From: Acidimicrobiales bacterium
Lineage (GTDB): Bacteria; Actinomycetota; Acidimicrobiia; Acidimicrobiales; Poriferisodalaceae
Direction: 5' to 3'
Assembly: GCA_041394185.1 (NCBI GenBank)
Contig: JAWKIQ010000002.1
Location: 1,175,583-1,239,582 of the forward strand
DNA length: 64,000 nt
The position numbers and the translations under genes are program-made. Shown here piece after piece: positions 53,600 to 62,531 of this stretch. The notes beneath the pieces are model-generated. The model was not told the DNA's origin. It searched no databases and saw only the letters and a list, made by a program, of their open reading frames with translations. Each line of letters opens with the position of its first letter. Position 1 is the first letter of the stretch.

Positions 53600-53661
53600 C
53601 GGGAGTCTCCATGACCGATCGGGACCTTGATCGGGAGTAACACCGGGACCTTCTCCGGGAC
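53600..53661. repeat. 12-bp-period iterons, set 4
   Basis: CGGGAG at 53600, then CGGGAC at 53620, CGGGAG at 53632, CGGGAC at 53644 and 53656: four units at an exact 12-bp period plus an outlier 20 bp away. They fill the space between the divergent coupling-protein gene and the gene at 53710 and could control both. Confidence 0.8.
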
Positions 53662-53709
53662 CCGCATTTCGGATTCTCCATCCACTGCCACCAACGCAAG
53701 GAGAATCCC

Positions 53710-54417
53710 ATGAACCTCTTCAGGCACATCGAAGCCGACTACCGACGCATCGCCCGCGACGGCCTCCCCGACCAGTGGGGCATCGACCTCGTCACCCTCG
53801 ACGACGTCGTCGAAGCCGTCCGCGATCATCGAGAGCATCAGGAACGCTCGGACGGCCTCACCCGTCGCCTCGCGACGATCGCCAGAACCGATCAGCGAGC
53901 CGCCGTCGTCGTGCTCTACGCACTCGCGCCACTGCTCGGCGCCCGCCTCGGCCGGGCGGTCACCACCGAGTACCGGACCGACGCGCTCACCGAACTCGCC
54001 ATGGTCATCCTCGACTCGCCGCTCGACGGACCTCGACTGGCCCAACGGCTCGTCAACCGGGCACACACCCGCGTGTACAAGGCCGCCCGCAGAGTCGAGC
54101 ACCGGGGCGTCGTGCACATCGTGGAGATCGCCCCTGTCGATCCACAGCGGATGCCGGCGAGCGTCGCGATCTGCACGCCGGACATCGCAGATGGAGTCAC
54201 CGACCGATTGGCGCTCGCCCGGTTCAACCATGCCGTGCTGACGGCCGTCGAGACCGGAGCCTTGTCCGGATCGGTCTGGGCTGCGTACCGAGACCACCGC
54301 CTGCGACGAGCGGTCGATGCGTCGCCCCCTGCATCGACAGCCGTCCAGCGCAAGCTGGCTTCGAGAGCTGCATCGCGGCTCCAGCCGCTTGTCGATCAGT
54401 ACCTCCACGCAGCATGA
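53710..54417 (+). CDS. Hypothetical helical protein divergent from the coupling protein
   Basis: A 235-residue protein with AAGGAG before ATG 53710. Almost all-helical, Arg/Ala-rich: LATIARTDQRAAVVVLYALAPLL, LVNRAHTRVYKAARRVEHRG, ALARFNHAVLTAVETGALS, WAAYRDHRLRRAVD. The composition and a helix-turn-helix-like stretch near the end suggest nucleic-acid binding, but no family is recognised. Because it lies behind the iterons it is a candidate for the factor binding them, or for a member of their regulon. Confidence 0.6.
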   Translation: MNLFRHIEADYRRIARDGLPDQWGIDLVTLDDVVEAVRDHREHQERSDGLTRRLATIARTDQRAAVVVLYALAPLLGARLGRAVTTEYRTDALTELAMVILDSPLDGPRLAQRLVNRAHTRVYKAARRVEHRGVVHIVEIAPVDPQRMPASVAICTPDIADGVTDRLALARFNHAVLTAVETGALSGSVWAAYRDHRLRRAVDASPPASTAVQRKLASRAASRLQPLVDQYLHAA

Positions 54418-54497
54418 CGCACCTCGATCAGCCGAATCCGCGACCTCGACGGGTCGACACCTGGACCCGATTGGATGTCGTCAGGGTGGACCTGGAG

Positions 54498-55166
54498 CTA
54501 CTCGACATTCGGGGACAGGACAGACTCAGCGATCTTCACCGCCACATCTCGGAGCGAGCCTGTCTCGGTCGACAGCCCCGCGCGACTGGCAAGGAGCGGA
54601 CTCTCCCTGCGCAGCTGCTCGTAGGGCACGCCATGTACGACGGGAATCACGCGGTCCGTGGCGAGCAGCGCTCCGAGCTCTTGATCGGCGAATCCGCCCG
54701 ATCGCAGCGACTCCAGCATTGACGTGGTGACCAGCACTAGCCCGACTCGGCTTGCGCGCAGCCCTGCGTCCAGTTGCCGGGCAAGACTGACGCCGAGCTT
54801 GACGTCCCGCTCGCTGAACCACACGTCGACATCGAGTTCAGTCAGAGCCATGAATAGTTCCTCAGCCGCGCCGTCGCGATCACTCCACGCATGGCAGAGA
54901 AAGGCATCGCGCGGGCGCTCGACATCATGGTCGACCGCTTCCGCAACACGGTCGAGCAGTTCGCGCTCGCGCTGCGTGTACGCGCCCTTAAGGCGACGAC
55001 GGGACGTCGGGAGCGCTCGCGGAGCTGCGGTGCTCGAGGCCAGGCCGGCTGGCCGGATAGTGGCTGATGGCTGAGGGACTGCTGTCACCGTCACACGTCG
55101 GGTCTGCCGCACCGTCACGGTCCGCTGCACCCGAACTGTTCCGACTCGGGCTCTTCTTTGCGCCAT
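54498..55166 (-). CDS. TIR-domain protein
   Basis: A 222-residue protein. Residues 1-60 are basic and low in complexity (RTVTVRQTRRVTVTAV). From about residue 86 it has a TIR fold: RDAFLCHAWSDRDGAAEELF (first strand and BB-side loop), LDVDVWFSERDVKLGVSLARQL, VGLVLVTTSML, and Glu163 in DQELGALLATDRVIPVVHG, the position of the catalytic Glu in NAD-cleaving TIR enzymes. Bacterial TIR proteins are often effectors of antiphage systems. Divergent neighbours encode a winged-helix-like protein and a nuclease-like protein. The start is not well supported. Confidence 0.75.
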   Translation of the reverse strand: MAQRRARVGTVRVQRTVTVRQTRRVTVTAVPQPSATIRPAGLASSTAAPRALPTSRRRLKGAYTQRERELLDRVAEAVDHDVERPRDAFLCHAWSDRDGAAEELFMALTELDVDVWFSERDVKLGVSLARQLDAGLRASRVGLVLVTTSMLESLRSGGFADQELGALLATDRVIPVVHGVPYEQLRRESPLLASRAGLSTETGSLRDVAVKIAESVLSPNVE

Positions 55167-55316
55167 TCGTCAAGTCTCGCGCAGGGGTGTGACAGCCAGA
55201 CCTGTCTCACCGATCATGGACACAGAGGGGCAATTGACCCAAGGCTTGCCACCCAGTCGAGAGCGGAGATGGCCGGCTGCGCTAGGCACCATCGGATTCG
55301 TGCGATGCTCCGTGGC

Positions 55317-55775
55317 ATGGACGTCTTCGAAAGATATGTGCTCCCCATCTTGTTGCGAATGTCGGAGACGCCGCTCACGTCGTACCCATTGCAGCGCCAC
55401 ATCCGTGAACTCGGGATCACCGACGAAGACGAGAGCACTCGACTGATTGACCTGATGATTGAGAACGGTCTCATCACCATCAAGGGAGGGAAGAACGGCG
55501 CGGGGGTGTGGTACGTGGTCACCGACGTCTTCCTCACATCGAAGGGCCTTGCTCAGCTAAACCTCTGGCCGTCCGATGACGAGCGAGCGCTGTTCCTCAT
55601 TCACGAGGTAGCCCGAGCTCTCGACGACCTCGCGACCGAGGTGGAGGTGGCAGGTGGCGACGTCGAGAAGGTCGGTCGGTTCCGAGCCGCGGCTCGCGGG
55701 CTGCGAGGAGTCGTCGCCGAGACGGGCACTGAGATCGTCGCCAAGGTGATCTCGAACCTCGCGACCGGAGCGTGA
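55317..55775 (+). CDS. Winged-helix-like hypothetical protein beside the TIR gene
   Basis: A 152-residue protein (ATG 55317; an in-frame ATG 55305 is an alternative; upstream frame excluded). FERYVLPILLRMSETPLTSYPLQRHIRELGITDEDESTRLIDLMIENGLITI, read in blocks, has the helix-turn-helix-wing pattern, with GAGVWYVVTDVFLTSKG as the wing. The C-terminal half is amphipathic helix. Could regulate the divergent TIR gene. No family established. Confidence 0.62.
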   Translation: MDVFERYVLPILLRMSETPLTSYPLQRHIRELGITDEDESTRLIDLMIENGLITIKGGKNGAGVWYVVTDVFLTSKGLAQLNLWPSDDERALFLIHEVARALDDLATEVEVAGGDVEKVGRFRAAARGLRGVVAETGTEIVAKVISNLATGA

Positions 55776-55888
55776 TCGGGTCGCCGGTGGGCACAAGCTG
55801 AATCGACCCGGCCCGCCGAACAAGGCCACGCTGGTATCGCGCTGCACAGCCGGCGATGCCATGGGCGTCAGCAGGATCTCGTGACACC

Positions 55889-55894
55889 TATGGT
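55889..55894 (+). promoter_or_regulatory. Leaderless-type -10 box (TATGGT)
   Basis: TATGGT ends 6 nt before GTG 55901 of the nuclease-like gene. Confidence 0.5.
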
Positions 55895-55900
55895 CGTGTC

Positions 55901-56611
55901 GTGGCCCCGAGAAGTCTTCCTGAACGAACAGTCGATGCGTGGGTCGCAGCAGCGATCTGTCGGACCTTTCCAGGTGCCCATCTCTGGGCACCCACGCAGG
56001 TGCCATCAGACGCCAACTGGGACTACGGCGCATCTTTGGGAGACGGCAAGGTGCTCATCTTTGAAGACAAGGCCACGACACCGGTCAGGCGCAAGCGAAA
56101 GGCACCGATCGAGACTCACTGGATCGACGTGCCGAGGTCGCAGCTTGACTGGTACTGCGATCATGTTGAGCCAGCGCTCAACGTCCCGGTCTTCTACGTT
56201 CTGCCGGCCCCTCCTTGGCGCGGCGAGCCGACCGGGTCCGTGGTCGTTCCCGATCAGGCGGTGTGCCGGATTGCGTCGCCACACGGACCATTCGAGCAGT
56301 GGGCCTACGTGGTCCGGTCAACGGACCTGCGCGCATACCTTGGCCATCGTCGCGGGCTCGAGACGGACGAGTTGCCCATTCCGGCGAGCCAAACGTTGGC
56401 CGCCTTCCTTGAGGGCATACGGCGTTGCGAGTACGGGCGCCGTGTTTCGGGGCCGGGTGAAGGTGTGAACGCGGCGATGAAGGGGGTCGAACAAGGCGAC
56501 GTAGCGAACGTCGACGTTTCGCAACGACGCTCGCGTTCCGATAGTTCGGATCGGCGGATGGGGTCAGCCCTCGGAGTATTCCTTCCGGCCGCTGACCTTC
56601 CGTCATGGTGA
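55901..56611 (+). CDS. Hypothetical protein with PD-(D/E)XK-like motif
   Basis: A 236-residue protein, GTG 55901 chosen from the -10 box 6 nt before it. Asp41 in NWDYGASLGDGKVLIFEDKATT pairs with Glu55-x-Lys57 to give a PD-(D/E)XK-like site with normal strand spacing. A Trp/Pro-rich middle (HWIDVPRSQLDWYCDHVEP, FYVLPAPPW) follows, and the last 70 residues are polar and weakly conserved in character. Third-position GC looks lower than in the conjugation genes. Might form a unit with the TIR and winged-helix genes. Confidence 0.58.
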   Translation: MAPRSLPERTVDAWVAAAICRTFPGAHLWAPTQVPSDANWDYGASLGDGKVLIFEDKATTPVRRKRKAPIETHWIDVPRSQLDWYCDHVEPALNVPVFYVLPAPPWRGEPTGSVVVPDQAVCRIASPHGPFEQWAYVVRSTDLRAYLGHRRGLETDELPIPASQTLAAFLEGIRRCEYGRRVSGPGEGVNAAMKGVEQGDVANVDVSQRRSRSDSSDRRMGSALGVFLPAADLPSW

Positions 56612-56669
56612 CGGAAGCTTCAACCCGACTCCTCCAGCCTGATCTCGGCGCGGCGGTGGGCAACGGGGA

Positions 56670-57776
56670 TCAGCCCAAAGAAGGCTCGCGCCCAACGGGT
56701 GAATGCGGAGGGTCGAGCTCGCGCCGAACGTGATCGATCCACGAGGTGGCGCTTGCTGCCCACGAGTTCAGATCGAGTCCGTCGGGTGGTTCGAGACTCT
56801 TCAGCTGGCTGCCTCTGGTCGCAACGAGGTCCATGAGGTGTTCACCCCAGGCGCGGCCGGCTGGGTCCGCATCGACAACGGCGACGAGTAGTCGCCCGGT
56901 GCTTGCGGCATGACGGACGAGCAGGTCAGCCACTCGATCGTCGGGCGCCTGTGATCCCAGGATTCCGACGGCGGCGTAGCCAGCCCCGGCGGCCGTGAGA
57001 GCGTCAGGGATGCCTTCGGTGACGAGTAGCACGCCGGCGGTGGTGCGACCGTCGGGCGTGTGGGTCCAGGCGAGGCGTGGGTTCGATCCGAGGCTGCTGG
57101 CCGGGTTGTCGTACTTGTCGGAACCGATCGGCTCGAGGTAGCGGGCTTGGACGTACTGGACGTTGCCCTCGGGATCGAGCGCGGGGAAGGTGGCGGCGAG
57201 GGAGTGGCCGTGGGGGAGCCCTCGTTGACGGGACATCATCGCTCGGCCGGGGTCGGCGCCGACGTGGTTGGCTCGGAGGAGGTCGTCCTCGAAGCCGCGA
57301 GAGCGAAGCCAGTCGCGCACCGGAGCGCCGGTGCGTCCCCACAGGATCTTCTCGCAGGCGTGGACGTAGCGGACTACCGATGGATCGAGGGGGACCACGC
57401 TCGGCCGGGAACGTTGCGGCTTGCGTCGTGCGGGTGGGAGCGGTTGATCAGGGATCATGCCGGCGCGGTTGGCGAGCCATGCGATGGCGTCGGCACGGTT
57501 GACGCGTTGGGTCGCGACGATGAGGTCGATGGCGTCGCCGCGGTGGGTGTTGTCTCCGGACCAGCAGCGCCATCGCTCGTGTCCACGGTGGTCGGTGTGC
57601 ATGGTGACCGAGGCGTGTTGGTCGTCGTGGCCGGGCATCGGGCAGTGCCAACGGCGACCGCGGATGCTTCGGGTGGCGGGCGTTGCCAGCTCGTCGAGGA
57701 GCTGGGCGAGGTCGGTGCGTGCGAGCACATCAGCGATCTCCCAGCGGGGCTGTCGATCGCGCTCGCCCGTGCCCAT
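56670..57776 (-). CDS. DNA primase-like protein (CHC2-type zinc finger and Toprim)
   Basis: A 368-residue protein, ATG 57776 just after the virB4-like stop on the same strand. A zinc-finger region (RRWHCPMPGHDDQHASV ... RWRCWSGDNTHRGDAIDLI) resembles CHC2 primase fingers. The Toprim domain shows LLVTEGIPDALTAAGAG with the catalytic Glu and VAVVDADPAGRAW with the Asp-x-Asp pair. It lacks a helicase domain. Probably primes the complementary strand after transfer. Confidence 0.8.
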   Translation of the reverse strand: MGTGERDRQPRWEIADVLARTDLAQLLDELATPATRSIRGRRWHCPMPGHDDQHASVTMHTDHRGHERWRCWSGDNTHRGDAIDLIVATQRVNRADAIAWLANRAGMIPDQPLPPARRKPQRSRPSVVPLDPSVVRYVHACEKILWGRTGAPVRDWLRSRGFEDDLLRANHVGADPGRAMMSRQRGLPHGHSLAATFPALDPEGNVQYVQARYLEPIGSDKYDNPASSLGSNPRLAWTHTPDGRTTAGVLLVTEGIPDALTAAGAGYAAVGILGSQAPDDRVADLLVRHAASTGRLLVAVVDADPAGRAWGEHLMDLVATRGSQLKSLEPPDGLDLNSWAASATSWIDHVRRELDPPHSPVGREPSLG

Positions 57777-57780
57777 GGCT

Positions 57781-59076
57781 CTACGCCGACATCGACCGAT
57801 CGGTGTCGCACACCTGCCGTTCGGCGTCGGTGAGGACGGTGTGAACAACCGCGCCGCGACGCTGCAGCCGCCACAGTGCTCGACCGCGCACCATGGTGGC
57901 CACCCAGTCGCGTTCACGCTCGGAGAGTCCGAACAGTTCAGCGGCGGTGTTCACCTGGTCGGGCGGCTGGCGGAAGATGATCCGGGTCTGGACGTCGGAG
58001 AGAAGTCCGGCGGAGATCTTGGCGGTGGCGGTGCCGTCGTCGGACTGTGCGGTGAGGTCGGCTGGCCGGTGGCAGATCAGCCAGGTGGACACGCCGAAGG
58101 TGCGCGACAGCTTGATCGCTGCTTGGAAGTGGCGGGCACCGTGTCGGACCGCGGCCCATGCTTCGTCGATCACCTGGAGCACTCGTCGGGGTGAGTCGCG
58201 CTGGAGTGTGGCGGCCAGCCACGAGGTGGCGGCGAGCATCACGAGGGGGAGCGCTTCGTCGTCGCCCCACACGGCGGAGAGATCGATGACGAACCCTGGC
58301 CCGTTGTCCCAGTCGATGTTCACGGTGGTCGGACCGTCGAACATGCCGGCGAGGGTCCGTGAGAGCAGCTTGTCGACGGCGAAGATCACCGGTGTCGCTG
58401 CGTGTGTGAGTTCGAGTGGTGTCCGTCGTGACAGGGCGACAAGTTCCTCGGCGGGGTTTGCCAATGTCGCTGCAACGTCGGCGAACGTGAAGGGACGTGC
58501 TTGGCGGGCGAGGGTCGTGATCGCCCACCCGAGCACCGCGTCCTCGATCGGGTCGAGCGGCCGGCCGAGCACACCGGCGACGAGTGCTGCTGCCAGTGAC
58601 TGTCGGCGCACGGTTTCGGTGGGGTCGCCGCGTGCGTCGAGTGGGTTGAGCCGGTCGGTGCCACCGGGCCGTAGCTGGATGACCGGCAGCCCGTGGGCGG
58701 CGGCGAACGGTCCGTACTCTCCCTTGGGATCGAGGATCGTGACTTGTCGCTTGGACCCGTAGACGGCGAGCTCGCGGCCGAGCATCGCCTTGACGAGTGC
58801 GGACTTGCCGAAGCCGAGGTCGCCGACGATCGCGACGTTGGGGTTGGTGAGATGTGTCGGGTACAGCTCGAAGGGGTCGAAGAAGAACCCGCTTCCGCCG
58901 CCGGTGACGTTGACCCCGATGTACGGGCCTCGCTCGCCGAACCCGGTGTCGGTGTGGCACGGGTACACCGACGCGAGGTGTGCCATCGTCGCCCGGTGGC
59001 GTTCGATGTGCAGTCCGGGTGCTCGGCGCCAAGCGGGCCGGCTGTCGTCGGGCAGCTGGTCGATCGTCGCGTTCAT
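57781..59076 (-). CDS. VirB4/TraC-like secretion ATPase (short form)
   Basis: A 431-residue ATPase, start overlapping the SCO6880-like gene by 4 bp. Walker A GDLGFGKS (85-92) after NPNVAIV, then VTILDPKGEYGPFAAAHG, Walker B RVLQVIDEAWAAV and the C-terminal FGVSTWLICHRPADL and LFGLSERERDWV. Family VirB4 proteins run 700-850 residues with an N-terminal membrane-proximal domain that is missing here; in actinobacterial systems that part can be supplied by the SCO6880-like partner. Confidence 0.83.
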   Translation of the reverse strand: MNATIDQLPDDSRPAWRRAPGLHIERHRATMAHLASVYPCHTDTGFGERGPYIGVNVTGGGSGFFFDPFELYPTHLTNPNVAIVGDLGFGKSALVKAMLGRELAVYGSKRQVTILDPKGEYGPFAAAHGLPVIQLRPGGTDRLNPLDARGDPTETVRRQSLAAALVAGVLGRPLDPIEDAVLGWAITTLARQARPFTFADVAATLANPAEELVALSRRTPLELTHAATPVIFAVDKLLSRTLAGMFDGPTTVNIDWDNGPGFVIDLSAVWGDDEALPLVMLAATSWLAATLQRDSPRRVLQVIDEAWAAVRHGARHFQAAIKLSRTFGVSTWLICHRPADLTAQSDDGTATAKISAGLLSDVQTRIIFRQPPDQVNTAAELFGLSERERDWVATMVRGRALWRLQRRGAVVHTVLTDAERQVCDTDRSMSA

Positions 59077-60539
59077 GACGTAAATCCGGGAGTCAGGGCG
59101 CGTCCGAGTGGGAGCGACGCCACCCAGCCCTGGTCGTGTCGTGCATCCAAGGGCCGGAGATCGAGCAGGCATTGGGCTGCCGCCTGTTCGATCACGGTGC
59201 AGTCGTCATCGAGATCATCGAGCGTCGACGCGGTCACGTTGACGAGTCCGACGAAGCGGAACTCTGCGTGCCCTTCGGACAGCTCGTGCTCGCGGCGTTC
59301 GGCATCGGCGAGCCGTTTACGTTCGCGCGCGTTGACCCGGAACCCCTTTCGTTCCTTGAGGTCGCTGTCGGCTTCGCGAGCCATCACTTCACGATCGGCA
59401 GCCCGCGCTGCGCGGCCCATCGGAACCGGCTCCATGACGACAGCGACCGTGCGGATGCAGTGGGTGTCGGCGAGCAGTCGTGACAGCCAGTCGGCGGGCA
59501 CCGGCAGCTGAGGCCAACCGGCAACCCGATAGCTGCGGTGGAACGCATCGTCGACGTGCACGTGACGCCAGTCGGGCTCGACGACCATCGGCCCCCACTC
59601 GAACGCCCCTCGCCGCGCTGCCGCCGCAAGTGATCGCGTGAGCGTCAGCACCTGTGCTGCTCGGGCTGGCGCGCTGCGGACTCGGATCGCACTCGACAAC
59701 TCCAAGGCCGACATCGGAGAGTCGACGTCGAGCCCTGCGGCTTCGAGCCGTGACGCCAACTGTCGTGACTCGTCGAACAGCGCGTCTACGGCGGCGCCGA
59801 GTGCGGACTTCAGCGAGCGTCGCGCTCGGACGCGGCGCAGGTCGATCGTCACTGCGACGAGGACCTCGTGCGCGATCGTCGCCGGGGCTTGCTCGTCGAC
59901 GAGCGCCAGGTAGTCCGCCACCGCAGGGTCGTGGAGCCGCTGATCGATCCCGACGGCATCGAGGAACGCCCGGTGGGTGTCACTGGTGACGGGATGGCTC
60001 CATTCCTGCCACACGACATGACGTACCGGCGATTGCTCACGTGCGAGCGGTGAGAGCGCAGCTCCCCATGCGCCGAGCATTGCGTCCTGCTTGACTGCGC
60101 CCGCCAAAGGGAACCCGTAACCACGAACCCGGAGCACCGCAGTGACCGTGCCGGCCGCCTTGTCCCGGATGACCCCGAACGGACGGTCGGATGGCTCGAT
60201 GAGCTCGAGCCCGTGAAGCGCGTCCGGCAGTACATCGTCGGTGTTGTCCCCGACGAGTGACGGGCGAACCCAACGCCGACGACGGATCGCACGTCGGCCG
60301 TAGAGCCGGGCACCAGGCACGAGCGTCTCGGCAATCGGGGCACCACGCCAGCGCCCGAACGCCAACACCGAAGCGACAGTCGGACCGATCAGCCCGACCA
60401 GTGGGTGCAACGGCGTCTGGAGGGCGACGGCGAGGACGACGGCACCAACGATCATGGGGACCGCTTGCCGTGCGCTCAGTCCGAGCAGCAGCCCTGGCCG
60501 ATTCGAGTCGGCGAACCGGTAGGCCCGTGTGTCACTCAT
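59073..60539 (-). CDS. SCO6880/PrgI-like conjugation membrane protein
   Basis: A 488-residue protein from ATG 60539. N-terminal PrgI-type two-helix membrane region (PGLLLGLSARQAVPMIVGAVVLAVALQ and LVGLIGPTVASVLAFGRWRG) followed by a soluble domain with VRGYGFPLAGAVKQDAMLGAWG and conserved WHVHVD-like block (PDWRHVHVDDAFHRSYRV). This architecture is typical of SCO6880-family proteins of actinobacterial type IV secretion. Start lies within the end of the VirB6-like gene, so translation is coupled. Confidence 0.78.
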   Translation of the reverse strand: MSDTRAYRFADSNRPGLLLGLSARQAVPMIVGAVVLAVALQTPLHPLVGLIGPTVASVLAFGRWRGAPIAETLVPGARLYGRRAIRRRRWVRPSLVGDNTDDVLPDALHGLELIEPSDRPFGVIRDKAAGTVTAVLRVRGYGFPLAGAVKQDAMLGAWGAALSPLAREQSPVRHVVWQEWSHPVTSDTHRAFLDAVGIDQRLHDPAVADYLALVDEQAPATIAHEVLVAVTIDLRRVRARRSLKSALGAAVDALFDESRQLASRLEAAGLDVDSPMSALELSSAIRVRSAPARAAQVLTLTRSLAAAARRGAFEWGPMVVEPDWRHVHVDDAFHRSYRVAGWPQLPVPADWLSRLLADTHCIRTVAVVMEPVPMGRAARAADREVMAREADSDLKERKGFRVNARERKRLADAERREHELSEGHAEFRFVGLVNVTASTLDDLDDDCTVIEQAAAQCLLDLRPLDARHDQGWVASLPLGRALTPGFTS

Positions 60540-61848
60540 CGTTCTCGTCTCCCGATGCAGAGTCATCCGCTGCTACGCCAGCGGAACGAGGTGTTGGCCG
60601 GCGGTCGCGTCTCGGTGGCAGTGTCGGCGTCGACGCTCGGGTCGACCGGGAAGCACCGCCGCTGTCGGGGGTCGATGAGCCGGCCGTGCTCGAACTCGAT
60701 CCTGCGGTGGTCGGCCCCTGTGGGTTGGGTGATGCGGACCCGGTCGACGACGGGTTGTTGCCGGATGCTGCGCCGGTGAGGCCGGGGATCGCTCCCCGCT
60801 GTGCCGACGGGCCCCCGGCGCCCCGAGCGCCGGCTTGGCCGGCGACACCCTTGGTCGCTGCAGATCCTGCGGCCGACGCACCGAGACTCTTCACCATCAG
60901 TGCCGTGTGGGCCGCCGTCGTCGCTCCGCGTGTCCAGCCTCCAGCGACGCCTGCGCCGACGATCGCACCCTCGACGGTCGGCATCAGCTTGTAGAGCACC
61001 AACGGCGACACGGCCGCGATCAAGAAGCACACGAACCCGGACATAAGCGTTCCGACCGCCGCCGCTCCGTCGTTGATGACCGAGGCACTGTCCGGGTCAC
61101 CGGATGGATGTGCGATCAGGTTCACCGCGACGACGAGGCTGACGACGATCGCCAGCTTCGACACGATCAACGCAACTGTCAGGTGGATCAGCTTGCGCGC
61201 GGTCCCACGGAACAACGGCAGCACGTTCGCTGACCACACCAGCGGCGCCAACGCTGCGGCGAGGTAGATCAGCGACGATCGCATCATCAACGACACGACC
61301 AGGCCGATCAGCCCGACGAACCCGACCAGTAGACAGAGCGGCCCTACGAACGTCGTGGCGAGCGGACCGGTCGTGGTCGCGACCACGACGATCCCCTCGA
61401 TCATGCTGACGAGGTCGGCTCGGCCCGACTGCCAGACCATGGCCGAGGCTTCGTCGACGAGACCCAACAGCAGGTCGATCACGGTCACCGTCATGGCTGA
61501 CGCAACGATCGACCACATCCCCTGCCGGACGGCGTCGAGGATCTGCTCGGGACGGCCGGCGAGCGCCGCCTGGATGCCCGAGGCGAGCATCATCGCCACC
61601 GTGACAGCGAGAGCGAGTACGCCCAGCTGGACGGCAAGGTCGTTGGCAAACCAGCCGGCCGTGACACGCGGCGTTGTCCCCGAGTCGAGCACGGACCACA
61701 CCCACTCGACCAGCAGCGCCAAGCCGTTGGCGAGCCACGTGTAGATGCCGGTCACGACCTTGTCCCATGCCCAGCCGACCGCCTCTCCGATGGCGTTGAG
61801 ACCGAACCCGAACAGGTCGCCGAGACCACCGATGACCCAATCGAACAT
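60532..61848 (-). CDS. VirB6/TrbL-like membrane channel protein
   Basis: A 438-residue polytopic membrane protein with GGGAGG 8 nt before ATG 61848. At least six hydrophobic segments (VQLGVLALAVTVAMMLASGI, LLVGFVGLIGLVVSLMM, LIHLTVALIVSKLAIVVSLVVAVNLIA, others), then a Gly/Ala/Ser-rich cytoplasmic tail with many small residues. This is the usual build of VirB6/TrbL channel subunits. It sits between the SCO6880-like gene and the secreted conjugation proteins. Confidence 0.75.
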   Translation of the reverse strand: MFDWVIGGLGDLFGFGLNAIGEAVGWAWDKVVTGIYTWLANGLALLVEWVWSVLDSGTTPRVTAGWFANDLAVQLGVLALAVTVAMMLASGIQAALAGRPEQILDAVRQGMWSIVASAMTVTVIDLLLGLVDEASAMVWQSGRADLVSMIEGIVVVATTTGPLATTFVGPLCLLVGFVGLIGLVVSLMMRSSLIYLAAALAPLVWSANVLPLFRGTARKLIHLTVALIVSKLAIVVSLVVAVNLIAHPSGDPDSASVINDGAAAVGTLMSGFVCFLIAAVSPLVLYKLMPTVEGAIVGAGVAGGWTRGATTAAHTALMVKSLGASAAGSAATKGVAGQAGARGAGGPSAQRGAIPGLTGAASGNNPSSTGSASPNPQGPTTAGSSSSTAGSSTPDSGGASRSTRASTPTLPPRRDRRPTPRSAGVAADDSASGDENDE

Positions 61849-61849
61849 G

Positions 61850-62530
61850 TCACGCACCTCCCACGGGTGGCCACGCAGTGACCTCGCGCATCTCAGCGAG
61901 CGAGGCGACCGGGGCGTTGGTGGCGAGCGCCGGTGTCGGGCCTGGGCGGACCGTCCATCCGTCGACGTGCCAATCGCCCGCCTCCCACACCAACTCGACG
62001 GTCACCGTTCGCCACAGCTGCCTCGGCGCTCCGAGGCGGTCCCCTCCGGCGACGAGGAGCGCCCACACCTGAACAGTCGCCGAGTTCGCCGTTGCCGATT
62101 CGACGACGGCGGTGAGCGGGAGCTCCTGGAGCAGCAGCTGTGAAGGCGTCAGGCCCTCGCCGGCCAGGTCGTCGATGAAGGCGTCGAGCTGAGCGGCCGA
62201 CAGATCCGCAAGGGTCGGCCCGTAGCGGCGCGAGGCCAGGACCCTGATCATGTCGGAGCGGGTGATGAAGCCTGCGCGGGCGAGCTCTCCTGTCAACGAC
62301 ACCGCCGAGAGCGCTGCTGCGCGAGCACCAGTGGCGTCGCGACTCCAGCCGACCGGGACACCGAGCTCCTCGGTGCGCGGACCGGTCGCCGGCCGCTCGT
62401 CGGCCGACTCGGCCGCCGTGCTGGGACGCGCGGGCGGCGCTGCTTCCCGGCCCGCAGCGCCGCACGTGCGAAGTCCGATTGCCGCTGCTGCGACGAGCAC
62501 GGTGGCGCCCACAACGATCACGCGCCGCAT
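61850..62530 (-). CDS. Secreted conjugation accessory protein
   Basis: A 226-residue protein with an N-terminal hydrophobic segment (RRVIVVGATVLVAAAAIGLR) that could be a signal anchor, a Pro/Ala/Thr linker, and a mixed alpha/beta domain (VQVWALLVAGGDRLGAPRQLWRTVTVELVWEAGDWHVDGWTV) resembling NTF2-like folds such as VirB8/TcpC. Its stop overlaps the ribosome-site region of the VirB6-like gene. The VirB8-like reading is tentative. Confidence 0.6.
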   Translation of the reverse strand: MRRVIVVGATVLVAAAAIGLRTCGAAGREAAPPARPSTAAESADERPATGPRTEELGVPVGWSRDATGARAAALSAVSLTGELARAGFITRSDMIRVLASRRYGPTLADLSAAQLDAFIDDLAGEGLTPSQLLLQELPLTAVVESATANSATVQVWALLVAGGDRLGAPRQLWRTVTVELVWEAGDWHVDGWTVRPGPTPALATNAPVASLAEMREVTAWPPVGGA

Positions 62531-62531
62531 G

